The position numbers and the translations under genes were made by a program. The notes beneath the pieces are model-generated. The model was given only the letters and a program-made list of their open reading frames with translations, was not told the origin of the DNA and did no database searches. Source: a virus. Taken from it: a DNA stretch of 46,698 bases. The stretch is from positions 1 to 46,698 of IMG/VR virus record IMGVR_UViG_3300033143_003488; one strand, given 5' to 3'. Every line of letters begins with the position of its first letter. Position 1 is the stretch's first letter. Below, piece by piece: positions 5,562 to 13,800 of the stretch.

Positions 5562-6458
5562 ATGGGTCAAGATTTAGTAAAAAGTATTCGCCAATCAATT
5601 GGCCACGGCAAGAAAGCCTTCGAGAAACTTGCCTCAGAACAAAGCAATGGCATGGTTTGGGCTAAAGAGTCTGGATTTGCTATGCAGGTTATTGATGGTA
5701 ACGACTACCTTCAAAAATGCCCTGTTGACTCATTCCGTAGAGCCATTGTTAATGTGGCTGCTATAGGTTTATCCCTTAATCCAGCAGAAAAATTAGCTTA
5801 CTTGGTGCCCCGTGACGGTAAAGCCTGCCTTGATATTTCATATCGTGGTTTAGTAAAGATTTGCACTGATTCAGGCTCAATCCTTTGGGCTAAAGCAATG
5901 ATTGTCCACGAAGATGATACCTTTCAATTCGTTAGTGTTGATGAAAAACCGCTTCACACGTTCAATGCATTCAAGGAACGCGGCAAAATTGTCGGTGGTT
6001 ACTCAATCGCTAAACTTCATAATGGCGATTATCTGGTTGATGCTATGTCAATGAAAGATATTGATGCTGTTAAAAATACCTCTAAAGCCAAGAATGGCCC
6101 ATGGAAAACATGGCCGGAAGAAATGATGAAGAAAACTTTACTTCGTCGTGGCTCCAAGTCATGGCCAATTAGCCAGCGATTGATGGCTGCAGAAGCCGTG
6201 CTTAATGAGCATCAGGGTATTGAGATTGTTCAGCAACCAGAGAAGGAGATTACCCCAAAGGTTGATAAAATACAGATTTGCATGTTAAACAAACTTGCTG
6301 TTGATTCCCATGTTAACGTCCAAAAGATTTTCGAAGCGTTTAATATTGAATCCATAGAAGAGCTTCCTGAAACTGAGTTCGCAGCATGCAAGTCTCGCTT
6401 GGAAAAAGCACTCGAGGCCCACAATAAAAAAACGGAGAAGAAAAATGCCGACTCCTAA
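5562..6458 (+). CDS. recT: RecT-family single-strand annealing protein
   Basis: A 298-aa protein that should coat single-stranded DNA and anneal homologous strands, working with the exonuclease encoded at 6636. Seen: the RecT core 'FRRAIVNVAAIGLSLNP...AYLVPRDGKACLDISYRGLV', then a GWP-like region ('GPWKTWPEEMMKKTLLRRGSK') and an acidic/lysine-rich tail that may bind SSB or exonuclease. The start is the ATG at 5562 after GGAGAGAG; a longer TTG start at 5508 is rejected because it lies inside the promoter. First gene of the recombination operon, overlapping the next gene by 14 nt. Confidence 0.95.
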   Translation: MGQDLVKSIRQSIGHGKKAFEKLASEQSNGMVWAKESGFAMQVIDGNDYLQKCPVDSFRRAIVNVAAIGLSLNPAEKLAYLVPRDGKACLDISYRGLVKICTDSGSILWAKAMIVHEDDTFQFVSVDEKPLHTFNAFKERGKIVGGYSIAKLHNGDYLVDAMSMKDIDAVKNTSKAKNGPWKTWPEEMMKKTLLRRGSKSWPISQRLMAAEAVLNEHQGIEIVQQPEKEITPKVDKIQICMLNKLAVDSHVNVQKIFEAFNIESIEELPETEFAACKSRLEKALEAHNKKTEKKNADS

Positions 6459-6642
6459 AGAGGCAAAAGAAAAACAGTGCTGCGTGAATGTAAATAGAGC
6501 ATGCGTAGCAGACCGTTGTATGGGGTGGGATTGGTCATTTTCACCAGAGAGGGCTGATGCTTGGAATAGTGATAAGGCGAATAAAAACCGTCAGGATTAT
6601 CCAGCAAAAGCAAGAGGGTACTGTGGGAGATTGAAATGCTGA
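6445..6642 (+). CDS. Cys-rich small protein A
   Basis: A 65-aa protein overlapping the end of recT. Six Cys: CC near residue 12, then 'ACVADRCMGW' and 'GYCGRLKC'. The pattern C..C-[IV]-A-x-x-C-M-x-W plus a late G-x-C-G is shared with the protein at 8778-9038, so the two are likely distant paralogues. Probably a zinc-stabilised fold; the function is unknown. Common phage family type placed next to recombination genes. The gene ends inside the exonuclease start (overlap 7 nt). Confidence 0.65.
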   Translation: MPTPKEAKEKQCCVNVNRACVADRCMGWDWSFSPERADAWNSDKANKNRQDYPAKARGYCGRLKC

Positions 6643-7262
6643 CACCGGAACAAAATAAAGTACGTGCTGGCCGGATTACCGGTTCAGTCATGTCAATTAT
6701 TATGGATGGCGGCATGAAAGCTTGGTGCACCCTACTTGACCAAAAGAAACTGGAGATTGAGCAGCCGGATATTGCGTTTGGTGAGCAGGTAACGGCTCCC
6801 TCACTTAGTTGGGGTACCGCCAACGAACCATTAGCAATTGCGAACTATGAAATTATTAATGCGACGGAAGTTGTCAAGCCAAAGCTTTCAATTATTCATC
6901 CGAAATATGATTTTATTGCCTGCATCCCTGACTTTTTGGATGAGGACCATATTGTAGGTGAGGTTAAATGTCCGTTTAATGAAGAAATTCATGCCATGAC
7001 AGTTGTTTATGGTACCGGTGCCGAGAGTTATAAGCCTCAAATCCAAGCCGAGCTTGCTGTAACTCAGCGAGATGTGTGTAAATTTGTGAGTTACGACCCT
7101 CGTTACCCAGACCCAGACAAGCAAATCATCGTTATCGACGTTCTTCGTGACGAAAAATATATTGATAAAATGATTGAGAAATGCACAAAATTTAATGATT
7201 TCTTGGTGAGCGACACTCGCCCAGATATTGGTTTTACAACTGAAGTTCCAACAATATTTTAA
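6636..7262 (+). CDS. YqaJ/lambda-type 5'-3' exonuclease
   Basis: A 208-aa nuclease of the YqaJ viral recombinase family (PD-(D/E)XK fold), expected to chew one strand of linear duplex DNA for RecT-driven annealing. Seen: 'RAGRITGS' at the N-terminus, the 'LSWGTANEPLAIANYE' helix with the conserved Glu, then Asp in 'CIPDFL' and the E-x-K of 'GEVKCPF' near residue 108, followed by 'YKPQIQAELAVT', the Q-x2-x-E/Q helix typical of this family. All catalytic positions are present. Slightly shorter than lambda Exo (226 aa). Start: ATG at 6636, overlapping gene A. Confidence 0.93.
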   Translation: MLTPEQNKVRAGRITGSVMSIIMDGGMKAWCTLLDQKKLEIEQPDIAFGEQVTAPSLSWGTANEPLAIANYEIINATEVVKPKLSIIHPKYDFIACIPDFLDEDHIVGEVKCPFNEEIHAMTVVYGTGAESYKPQIQAELAVTQRDVCKFVSYDPRYPDPDKQIIVIDVLRDEKYIDKMIEKCTKFNDFLVSDTRPDIGFTTEVPTIF

Positions 7263-7279
7263 CTGCTAGGAGAGAGAAA

Positions 7280-7972
7280 ATGTCAGGATTAATGAGCCCA
7301 GAACAACTTGGTGAAAAAACAGCACCATTAATTGCAACCGGTACCGACCTTCTTGGTCAGGCTGTACGTGCCGAAATACCGAACGCTGAGATACTTGCTC
7401 AGGCTGGTGACCTTTATAAAGTTATTAATACCCAGATAAAAAAATCTGATGAAGCAAGAACCGCATTAACTAAGCCGCTTAAGGACCACTGTAAGTGGAT
7501 TGAAAAGCAATTTAAAGAAACCACTGACCCGTTAACCAAGGCAAAAGGTATCCTGAAAGATAAAATGGATAATTATGTTGCTGAAGAAACCCGCATTCAG
7601 GAAGAAGCTAACTTTAAGGCGAAAGCTAAGGCCGAAGAAGAAGCTCTTGCTGCAGCTGCTAAGCATGAAGAGGCTGGTGACAATAAAACCGCTCAGGCTG
7701 TTGTGGAAGCTGCTACTGGCCTGCCTGACGCTGTGTCTAAGGCTCCAATTGCTCGTGGGAACCTTGGTTCATCCACATCCACCAGAACCGACTGGAAGGG
7801 CAAGGTGGTTGATATAAAGGTATTCTTGCAGGCAATCATCGACGGTGACCTGCCAGAAGAATTTATTACCATTAACCAAGGCGAGCTGGATAAGCTGGCT
7901 AAAAGCCGGAAGGTTGAGAAAACAAATTTAGGTATCGAGCTATACAAGAAAGTGAGCGCATCGGTACGCTAA
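7280..7972 (+). CDS. Coiled-coil protein of the recombination operon
   Basis: A 230-aa protein. Residues about 45-130 form a long charged helix rich in Ala, Glu and Lys ('KAKAKAEEEALAAAAKHEEA'), then a short Gly/Ser linker, then a compact C-terminal domain ('DWKGKVVDIKVFLQAI..GDLPEEFI..NQGELDKLAK'). This layout is familiar from phage genes lying between exonuclease and SSB genes. It may be an accessory to recombination, but no enzymatic motif is visible. Ribosome site AGGAGAGAG, ATG at 7280. Confidence 0.75.
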   Translation: MSGLMSPEQLGEKTAPLIATGTDLLGQAVRAEIPNAEILAQAGDLYKVINTQIKKSDEARTALTKPLKDHCKWIEKQFKETTDPLTKAKGILKDKMDNYVAEETRIQEEANFKAKAKAEEEALAAAAKHEEAGDNKTAQAVVEAATGLPDAVSKAPIARGNLGSSTSTRTDWKGKVVDIKVFLQAIIDGDLPEEFITINQGELDKLAKSRKVEKTNLGIELYKKVSASVR

Positions 7973-7994
7973 GCCACTAAATTAAGGAAAACCA

Positions 7995-8192
7995 ATGGAA
8001 AAGAAATATTCATTCAAAACGGACAGAGCCAGCGTAGAGTTCGTTATCAATAATTTATCTGACCAAAAGAGAAATCTTAATGAGTGGGAGAATAACTACA
8101 TTATCAGTATTAAAAGGCACTACATAACAGAACATAAATCCCTGTCTGAAAGGCAGTATGAAGTATTAAGTAAAATTTGGGAGAAATACTAA
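7995..8192 (+). CDS. Small hypothetical protein before ssb
   Basis: A 65-aa mostly helical, charged protein ([19 protein letters not shown]). A motif '[16 protein letters not shown]' ends the protein; it resembles a short pattern found in phage and replication proteins where S-x-x-Q-x-x-x-L-x-x-I forms a helical hairpin. Ribosome site AAGGAAA. The stop overlaps the ssb start (TAATG), so translation is coupled. Function unknown. Confidence 0.65.
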   Translation: MEKKYSFKTDRASVEFVINNLSDQKRNLNEWENNYIISIKRHYITEHKSLSERQYEVLSKIWEKY

Positions 8193-8644
8193 TGGCAAAT
8201 GGCGTAAACAAAGTAATTTTAATCGGTAATCTCGGGGCAGATGTTGAAGTTAAATTCCTGCCAAATGGTACCGCGGTGGCTAATTTCACCGTTGCTACTG
8301 GCGAAAGTTGGAAGGACAAAAATACTGGTGAAAAAGTCAATAAGACTGAATGGCACCGTATCGTTGTATTCCGTAAGCTGGCTGAGATTTGCGGCGAGTA
8401 TCTGCACAAAGGTTCTAAGGTTTATATTGAAGGCAAACTGCAAACCCGTAAATGGCAGGATAAAGAAGGTAAAGATAGTTGGACAACTGAAGTGTTGGCC
8501 AATGAAATGCGTATGTTGGATGCGCGTGGCGGTGATGGTTCTTCTAGCGGTGGCCAGAATCAAAATGCGTCATCCAGCTCCAATCAACCAAGTCAGGCTG
8601 CTCCGGCACCAGATAATGACTTCGATGATGATATTCCGTTCTAA
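8192..8644 (+). CDS. ssb: Single-stranded DNA-binding protein
   Basis: A 150-aa SSB. The N-terminal OB fold (about residues 1-110) shows '[19 protein letters not shown]', '[11 protein letters not shown]', 'TEWHRIVVF' and '[13 protein letters not shown]', all standard for bacterial-type tetrameric SSB. A disordered Gly/Ser/Gln linker follows, and the end is the acidic tip DDDIPF, which recruits partner proteins. The start at 8192 is chosen over 8177 because it matches the conserved MANGVNKV opening and overlaps the previous stop. It protects the single strands made by the exonuclease. Confidence 0.97.
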   Translation: MANGVNKVILIGNLGADVEVKFLPNGTAVANFTVATGESWKDKNTGEKVNKTEWHRIVVFRKLAEICGEYLHKGSKVYIEGKLQTRKWQDKEGKDSWTTEVLANEMRMLDARGGDGSSSGGQNQNASSSSNQPSQAAPAPDNDFDDDIPF

Positions 8645-8781
8645 TGAAATATTGGGTCATCATTTTAATTTTGATGATTCATGAAATGTGGGAAGCCATG
8701 GGCCCGTTTGGGCTTGTGCTTTCCGCACCATTTATTGGGTATACCGTAGCTTACTGGTTAACTCGGAGAGAGAAAAAATGA
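8644..8781 (+). CDS. Small membrane protein (45 aa)
   Basis: The ATG at 8644 overlaps the ssb stop (TAATG), and the TGA at 8779-8781 overlaps the next ATG (ATGA). It therefore fills the gap between two genes exactly, in phase with the coupling used across this operon. Seen: a first hydrophobic segment (WVIILILMI), a short charged turn, a second hydrophobic segment (FGLVLSAPFIGYTVAYWL) and a basic C-terminus (TRREKK). A two-pass membrane peptide is likely. Role unknown. Confidence 0.6.
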   Translation: MKYWVIILILMIHEMWEAMGPFGLVLSAPFIGYTVAYWLTRREKK

Positions 8782-9038
8782 CAGAAGAAGAAGCTAAGAC
8801 TAAATGGTGTCCTTATGTCGAGGGGGAATATAGAGCAAAGTCTATTCTCGGTAAAAAAATTGATATGAACCGCAGCTGCATCGCATCTGACTGCATGATG
8901 TGGAGAAGCACGGGCTCAACCCAAAAAGAAACTGGAAAGATGCTCGCAGTTAATTACGATAAAGGACGCATGAGGCCAGAACCAGAAATGATAAAACTTA
9001 AAACTGGGGTTTGCGGATTAATTGGAGTTTCATTATGA
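8778..9038 (+). CDS. Cys-rich small protein B
   Basis: An 86-aa protein. It opens MTEEEAKTKWCPYV, with the same 'EAK.K.C' start as protein A at 6445, followed by 'SCIASDCMMWR' and 'GVCGL'. The order C, C-[IV]-A-x-x-C-M-x-W, then G-x-C-G is shared, so the two look like paralogues. Likely a zinc-binding fold. Start: ATG at 8778 after GGAGAGAG; the longer upstream reading is out of keeping with the ribosome site. Ends with an ATGA overlap to the next gene. Confidence 0.65.
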   Translation: MTEEEAKTKWCPYVEGEYRAKSILGKKIDMNRSCIASDCMMWRSTGSTQKETGKMLAVNYDKGRMRPEPEMIKLKTGVCGLIGVSL

Positions 9039-9391
9039 CAGCAGAATTGAAAAATCCTCACGCCACAATGACGAACTGGCTACCATCGGTTGAATTATTG
9101 CCAGACGGCATAACCTTCTCTGATTTAGATGGGATTATGGAGCGTAAAGGCCATTTTCTCGTGGTTGAAAGCAAATATAAGAACGAAAACATTGGGAAAG
9201 GGCAGCTGATAATGCTGTCCCAGCTAAGCAAATTACCCCAGTTCAACGTATTTATGGTGCACATGGATAAAGCAACTGGACTCGTTGAGGATTTTTACTA
9301 CCTCAACAACGGTGTTTCCGGAACCCAGTATTTTGGTCACGAGAAATGGGTTCAAATAGTTAAGCGCTGGTGGGATAAAGCAAATGGATAG
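9035..9391 (+). CDS. PD-(D/E)XK-like (VRR-NUC type) nuclease
   Basis: A 118-aa protein. 'DLDGIMERKGHFLVVESKYKN' contains an acidic residue before a beta strand and then the E-x-K of 'VVESK', the catalytic signature of small PD-(D/E)XK nucleases; 'GKGQLIML' follows, as in VRR-NUC and resolvase-like proteins with a conserved Gln. It could be a structure-specific nuclease or resolvase for recombination intermediates. The start at 9035 (ATGA overlap) is preferred over 9011. The family call is by motif only. Confidence 0.6.
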   Translation: MTAELKNPHATMTNWLPSVELLPDGITFSDLDGIMERKGHFLVVESKYKNENIGKGQLIMLSQLSKLPQFNVFMVHMDKATGLVEDFYYLNNGVSGTQYFGHEKWVQIVKRWWDKANG

Positions 9392-10334
9392 TCACTTTGA
9401 AAATACAGCACTATTGTGGGATTACGGGGAAAGCTCCGGTACTGGCCCATGGATAAAATTACTTATACCCCCATCAGAATTACCTATGTGGCGTGGTGGT
9501 AAAGGTAATACGTTCGAAATAACCGCATGCCTATGCGATGAAGTGGCCGGAGAATACAAGCTCAATAAGAATGTTGTCTGGCGCAATGAAGGTCAGCAGC
9601 TCGGGTTTGGTGAGACAGACAGTAAAGGTGGTTGGGTAAAGTTCCGTATCGACCCGATGGACCTGACGTTTTTCCGCGGTAGAAAAGATGATATTTTCTA
9701 TTGGAAATTTATTGCTACAGAAAAAGTCGAGGAAATCCAACGTGCAAAAGCTAAAAAGAAAAAAGAAAAAGGTCAGTGGGGTTACGAAGTCATGGCCCTT
9801 CATCAATCTGGATTTTTTAAAGCGCCGAAACTATGGAAAATCTTGGGCACTGATAGTCAATATCAGGAGTTTACTCGGAACAGAAAATGTATTGTTAGTG
9901 GTGGTTTCGACTGGGATGGCGAAAAAGGTGTGGAAAGAACTGAGTTTGCCCATGTACGACGAGCTGGTGATTCAGGAACGGCACACAAGCCAGAATTTAG
10001 TGGAGTTCCTCTTGTCCACGAAATACATCGACTTCAGCACAGTGGTGGAGAAACGGCGGCCTATCAACAATATCTGGTTAGACGAGGCATCGATGCTGGA
10101 GGTGTTGTCACCGAAACAGCTGCAAAAGATTGGTTCGAGAAAAAAGCATTAGAAAATGTTGAGAAATGGGCGCATGGTGCGCTGTTAGTAAAATTTAATG
10201 AATGGTGGAAAGCAAAAGGCTGGGACTTCGAGTGTGATTCTTTAACTAAAATACCACCAGAAAATCTATTTCACTGGGCAAAAGATAATGATATGACGCA
10301 ATATTTACCTAAATGTTACAAGGAGTCACAATGA
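9384..10334 (+). CDS. Ref/DUF968-like HNH nuclease with N-terminal domain
   Basis: A 316-aa protein. The first about 125 residues are a Trp- and Gly-rich domain I do not recognise, then a Lys-rich linker. Near residues 165-225 lies a zinc-HNH segment: Cys169, 'EFAH' with His190, 'RRAGDSGTAHKP', then 'VPLVHEIHRLQH' with His212, 215 and 219. This matches the Ref (P1 recombination enhancement function)/DUF968 pattern of RecA-stimulated or recombination-linked nucleases. The remaining 90 residues are helical, Trp-rich. Overlaps its neighbours by 8 nt (upstream) and ATGA (downstream). Confidence 0.7.
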   Translation: MDSHFENTALLWDYGESSGTGPWIKLLIPPSELPMWRGGKGNTFEITACLCDEVAGEYKLNKNVVWRNEGQQLGFGETDSKGGWVKFRIDPMDLTFFRGRKDDIFYWKFIATEKVEEIQRAKAKKKKEKGQWGYEVMALHQSGFFKAPKLWKILGTDSQYQEFTRNRKCIVSGGFDWDGEKGVERTEFAHVRRAGDSGTAHKPEFSGVPLVHEIHRLQHSGGETAAYQQYLVRRGIDAGGVVTETAAKDWFEKKALENVEKWAHGALLVKFNEWWKAKGWDFECDSLTKIPPENLFHWAKDNDMTQYLPKCYKESQ

Positions 10335-10837
10335 AAAATAAAAATCCGATTAATAGGGCTGCTGAAATGCTAATAAATGTGATGGCGTTCGGTGGATTCT
10401 TAGTTTTATGTATATTTGTTTACGTCGCTTTTATTTATGACGCTGAAGCAAAAACATATACCGACAAACCGATGAGCGGGTACTACATGACTCAGGTTGA
10501 CAAGGTTTATGATGGTGACACGTTCTATGGCTGGACCAGAACATTCATTTACCAAGGCACCTACATGAAGATACGAATCCGCGGGATTAGTGCACCGGAA
10601 ATTCGTGGGTCTGACGCTTGTGAAAAAAAACTGGCCTATGCATCTCGTGATTATCTTAAGAAAATTTTAACCAGCTCCAGCTTTATCAGGCTTGATAAGC
10701 TCGGATATGACAGTTTTGGCAGGGTATTAGCTGAAGTTAATATATCCCAAGGCTCGGTAGCCGTGCTCATGATTCAAGCTGGCTACGCGAGACCTTACAT
10801 CAAGGGTGACACAATGCCGTGGTGCGTTAGTTCTTAA
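10331..10837 (+). CDS. Membrane-anchored or secreted SNase-like nuclease
   Basis: A 168-aa thermonuclease-family protein. A hydrophobic segment at about residues 14-36 (MLINVMAFGGFLVLCIFVYVAFI) would be a signal or anchor. The SNase barrel follows, with 'VDKVYDGDTFYG' (calcium Asp), 'IRIRGISAPEIRG' (catalytic Arg and the D/E-P-E position as APE) and 'DSFGRVLAEV' (second Arg). It cuts DNA or RNA, probably in the periplasm. Start: ATG at 10331, coupled by ATGA to the Ref-like gene, after AAGGAG. Last gene of the operon; its 3' end overlaps the convergent giant gene by 11 bp. Confidence 0.88.
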   Translation: MKNKNPINRAAEMLINVMAFGGFLVLCIFVYVAFIYDAEAKTYTDKPMSGYYMTQVDKVYDGDTFYGWTRTFIYQGTYMKIRIRGISAPEIRGSDACEKKLAYASRDYLKKILTSSSFIRLDKLGYDSFGRVLAEVNISQGSVAVLMIQAGYARPYIKGDTMPWCVSS

Positions 10838-13800
10838 GGTTAGGGTGAATTTCTGACTCTTCTTTATAAGCCTTCATTCTCCCCTGCATGCGCTTGATTT
10901 CTTCCTTGTAAGATTTTCTCAAGTCCCGCTTTTCATCAGGTGAAAGGTTGGGGTTTGAGAGCTCCCTACGCATGGATGTTTTCTTATCCTGCATATCACG
11001 CTGCATAAACTTCAAGTTCGTCTTCCGGCTTCGCTCAGCCTCAATTGGATAAATATTTACACCTAACCAGCGCATAGTTGCCTGCGGAAGTGTTGGTTGT
11101 GGGTTACCCCATTTATCTTCGAACCCAGTACCTGCTTTCCACATTTTTCCTAACGGACCTTTGCTGGTCATCCATGGTGGAACCATCAATGAATATACAA
11201 AATTCATCCGGTCATATACTTGCTTCGATGGCAGGTCACCCTCATTCACAATTTCTTTTCTGGTGAACGGGTCAATATTGGTCATCATCGCACCCATTAA
11301 TTGAGGTATTGGCCCACCAAATAAACCGGTGCCCTGAATTAAATTACGTCCAGCATCAGCCTCATCTGGGTCAACCAAACCACCAGCATCTTCAGCGAGG
11401 TCAGTCCAAGCTGTCCATGGGAAGAAATACCCCATATTGAAAGCCTGCCACCTACCCTCGGCATCCTTCCAAGGAAGAATCATTGCGTGACCACGTTCTC
11501 GCAACCATTTAGGCAGGGCCATTTTAAGGCTCTCAACATCCTCATCATCCACATCATTTATTGCAGCAACTGCCATCGATAAACCTTTAAGCAGAATGTA
11601 ATAAGGTGCGAACCTCCATGGCGCTGTTGCTGCTGTCTCAAGTAATCGAGGCAATACCTTCATGTAGAATGTTAAAAACGGCGAACCAACGGGCGCATTT
11701 CTAATGGTGCGTATGGTTGGGTTTACCGCCGAGTAATCGAATAGCCATTTGTTTGCTTCTTGTGCAGCAACAGCAGGCTCCATATTATTTCGCTCAACTT
11801 CGTATGCAATTTTTGCAACCTTACTTAATACTTCTGCCAGCTGATAAATGTCACCAGCTTTATTGGTGATGCCCGAAGCCAGATGCATTAAGCCGGTGAT
11901 GCTAAACTTGCCAATATTACGTGCTTTAAAATCGAGGAACTCGCGCTCAACAGCCAGTAACTCATGAGCCGTGAATGTACCAGCTGTCACACCGTATTTT
12001 TCAGCAATCTTGTAGTATTTTCCACCGGTTGCAATTTCACGGGCTGCTTTAGCCAAATAAAACGGCATCAGGTCCAGACGAACTCCGGAAATATTAAGTA
12101 ATACCCAGTTTGAAACCAAGTTACGAATTTGTGACGGTGGATTTAATGCCACCTTAGTGGTTTTCCATGCCTGAGTAATCTTGGTACCGGTGCTGCCGTA
12201 ATTAAACAACCGCTGCCATGCATTCAAATCATTCTCTGGTACAGCGTGAGCCACACCAAGTAGGTCATCATAGATTGCCTTTCTAACGATTAACCCACGT
12301 AGAACACCGTACTGAGGGGTGTCAGGAAGCTGTTTCCACTCATTATGGTCGTATTCGCGAGGTAATATTTCACGAGACTTCATATCGTACTGCTCGGCAA
12401 TTTTCATCACCTTACTTTTTTGCTCGCCCTCTTTCATAATCATAGCCATATCACGCATACGAGCAGCTTCTTTTTGCAGCCAGAATGCCGTGACGTTTCG
12501 TTCTTTGTTGGTGCCGGCTATTTTATATTTGATTGTCTGGTCCGGTAATGACCAAGCTGGGTTCTCCAAAATATCATCAAAGAAATCCATAATTGCCAAG
12601 TCGCGAGCAGGCACACCGATTGCTCTGGATGCCAAGAAAGCTGGGTCCTTAATCTCACCGAGAACAACTTCACGATATTCTTTGGAAAGTTTTTCGTCGC
12701 GGTGCATTGCGTAACCTTGTTTTGATAATTTCTTACCACCACCAAGGGCGCTCACCGCTTTATCTCCCAGTAAATATGCGAGGTATAAACGAGGCAGGTA
12801 CCTGTCGTTATAAAGTTGTTGTGATGAAGCTGGGATAACGCCACGCTCAACCAGCATGCGGCCAATTGTGCTAATCATATTCTTAGCTCGCATTGCCTCA
12901 GCCCGAATACGTGGGTCTGGTATTAGTCCCTCAGAGGCATCACGGTCCGTCATATATTCAAAAACATTACGCGCATCAGTTGCGCTTAAATCTTTAAACA
13001 CATTATAAATACGCTTTGCCACTTCCTGAGATTTATGGATGTTGGCCTGAGTGATTCCCCGAGCTTCGCGGTACTTAACAATATCCTCGAGATGACCAAA
13101 ACCATCGATGGCATTATCCAGTTTCGCAATAACAGCCCTCGCTCTGGTCTTATATGCTTCCCATAATGATTGGCGAACCTCTTCCGTTGCAGCTGCAGTT
13201 TCACGCTGGCCACGAGAGAACATCGGCTGGCCCTGCATAACCGAGTCACGCATTTCTTCTGTGATGTCGATTGATTGCTGCTCAGTCTTCATAATCTCAG
13301 CTATTTTCTTATCGATATAATCTATCGCATCGCCGCGATTATTAAACTCAGCTACCGCAACCCCGTCCTTCAACACAGAAAACTCAGTGTCATCCATATT
13401 TACTTGGATTCCAAATGGGTTTGTTTCATATCCAGCTGCTTGCCATTCACCAGTAGCTGGCCGTTGAGTTCCGGACGTGGTTTCTAATTTTGTGGTTGAA
13501 ACTTTAGAGCCCCACTTCTTAACGTACTTACCAATTTCTTTTGGGATAATTTTATCATATAAAGTTTTGAGACCTTCACCACCAACCTTTAAATCTGGGC
13601 CAATTATTTCTCCAGAAATATCGCCCTCCATAACTTTCTCAGCGAGACCTTTCCCTAAAATATTTTCTATTTTCTCCCCGTCAAACTCCAAGCCTTTCAT
13701 GTCTTTTGCGTTGTTAACTTTGCCGTCTTTTTCAACTAAAAACTGATGCGCCTTCCCGTCATGCAGCTTTATGGTGACCAACTTTCTTTGCGTCACAACA

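Noticed and set aside
8177-8191. Earlier ATG for ssb
   Set aside because: It lies inside the previous gene and adds residues before the conserved MANGVNKV start.
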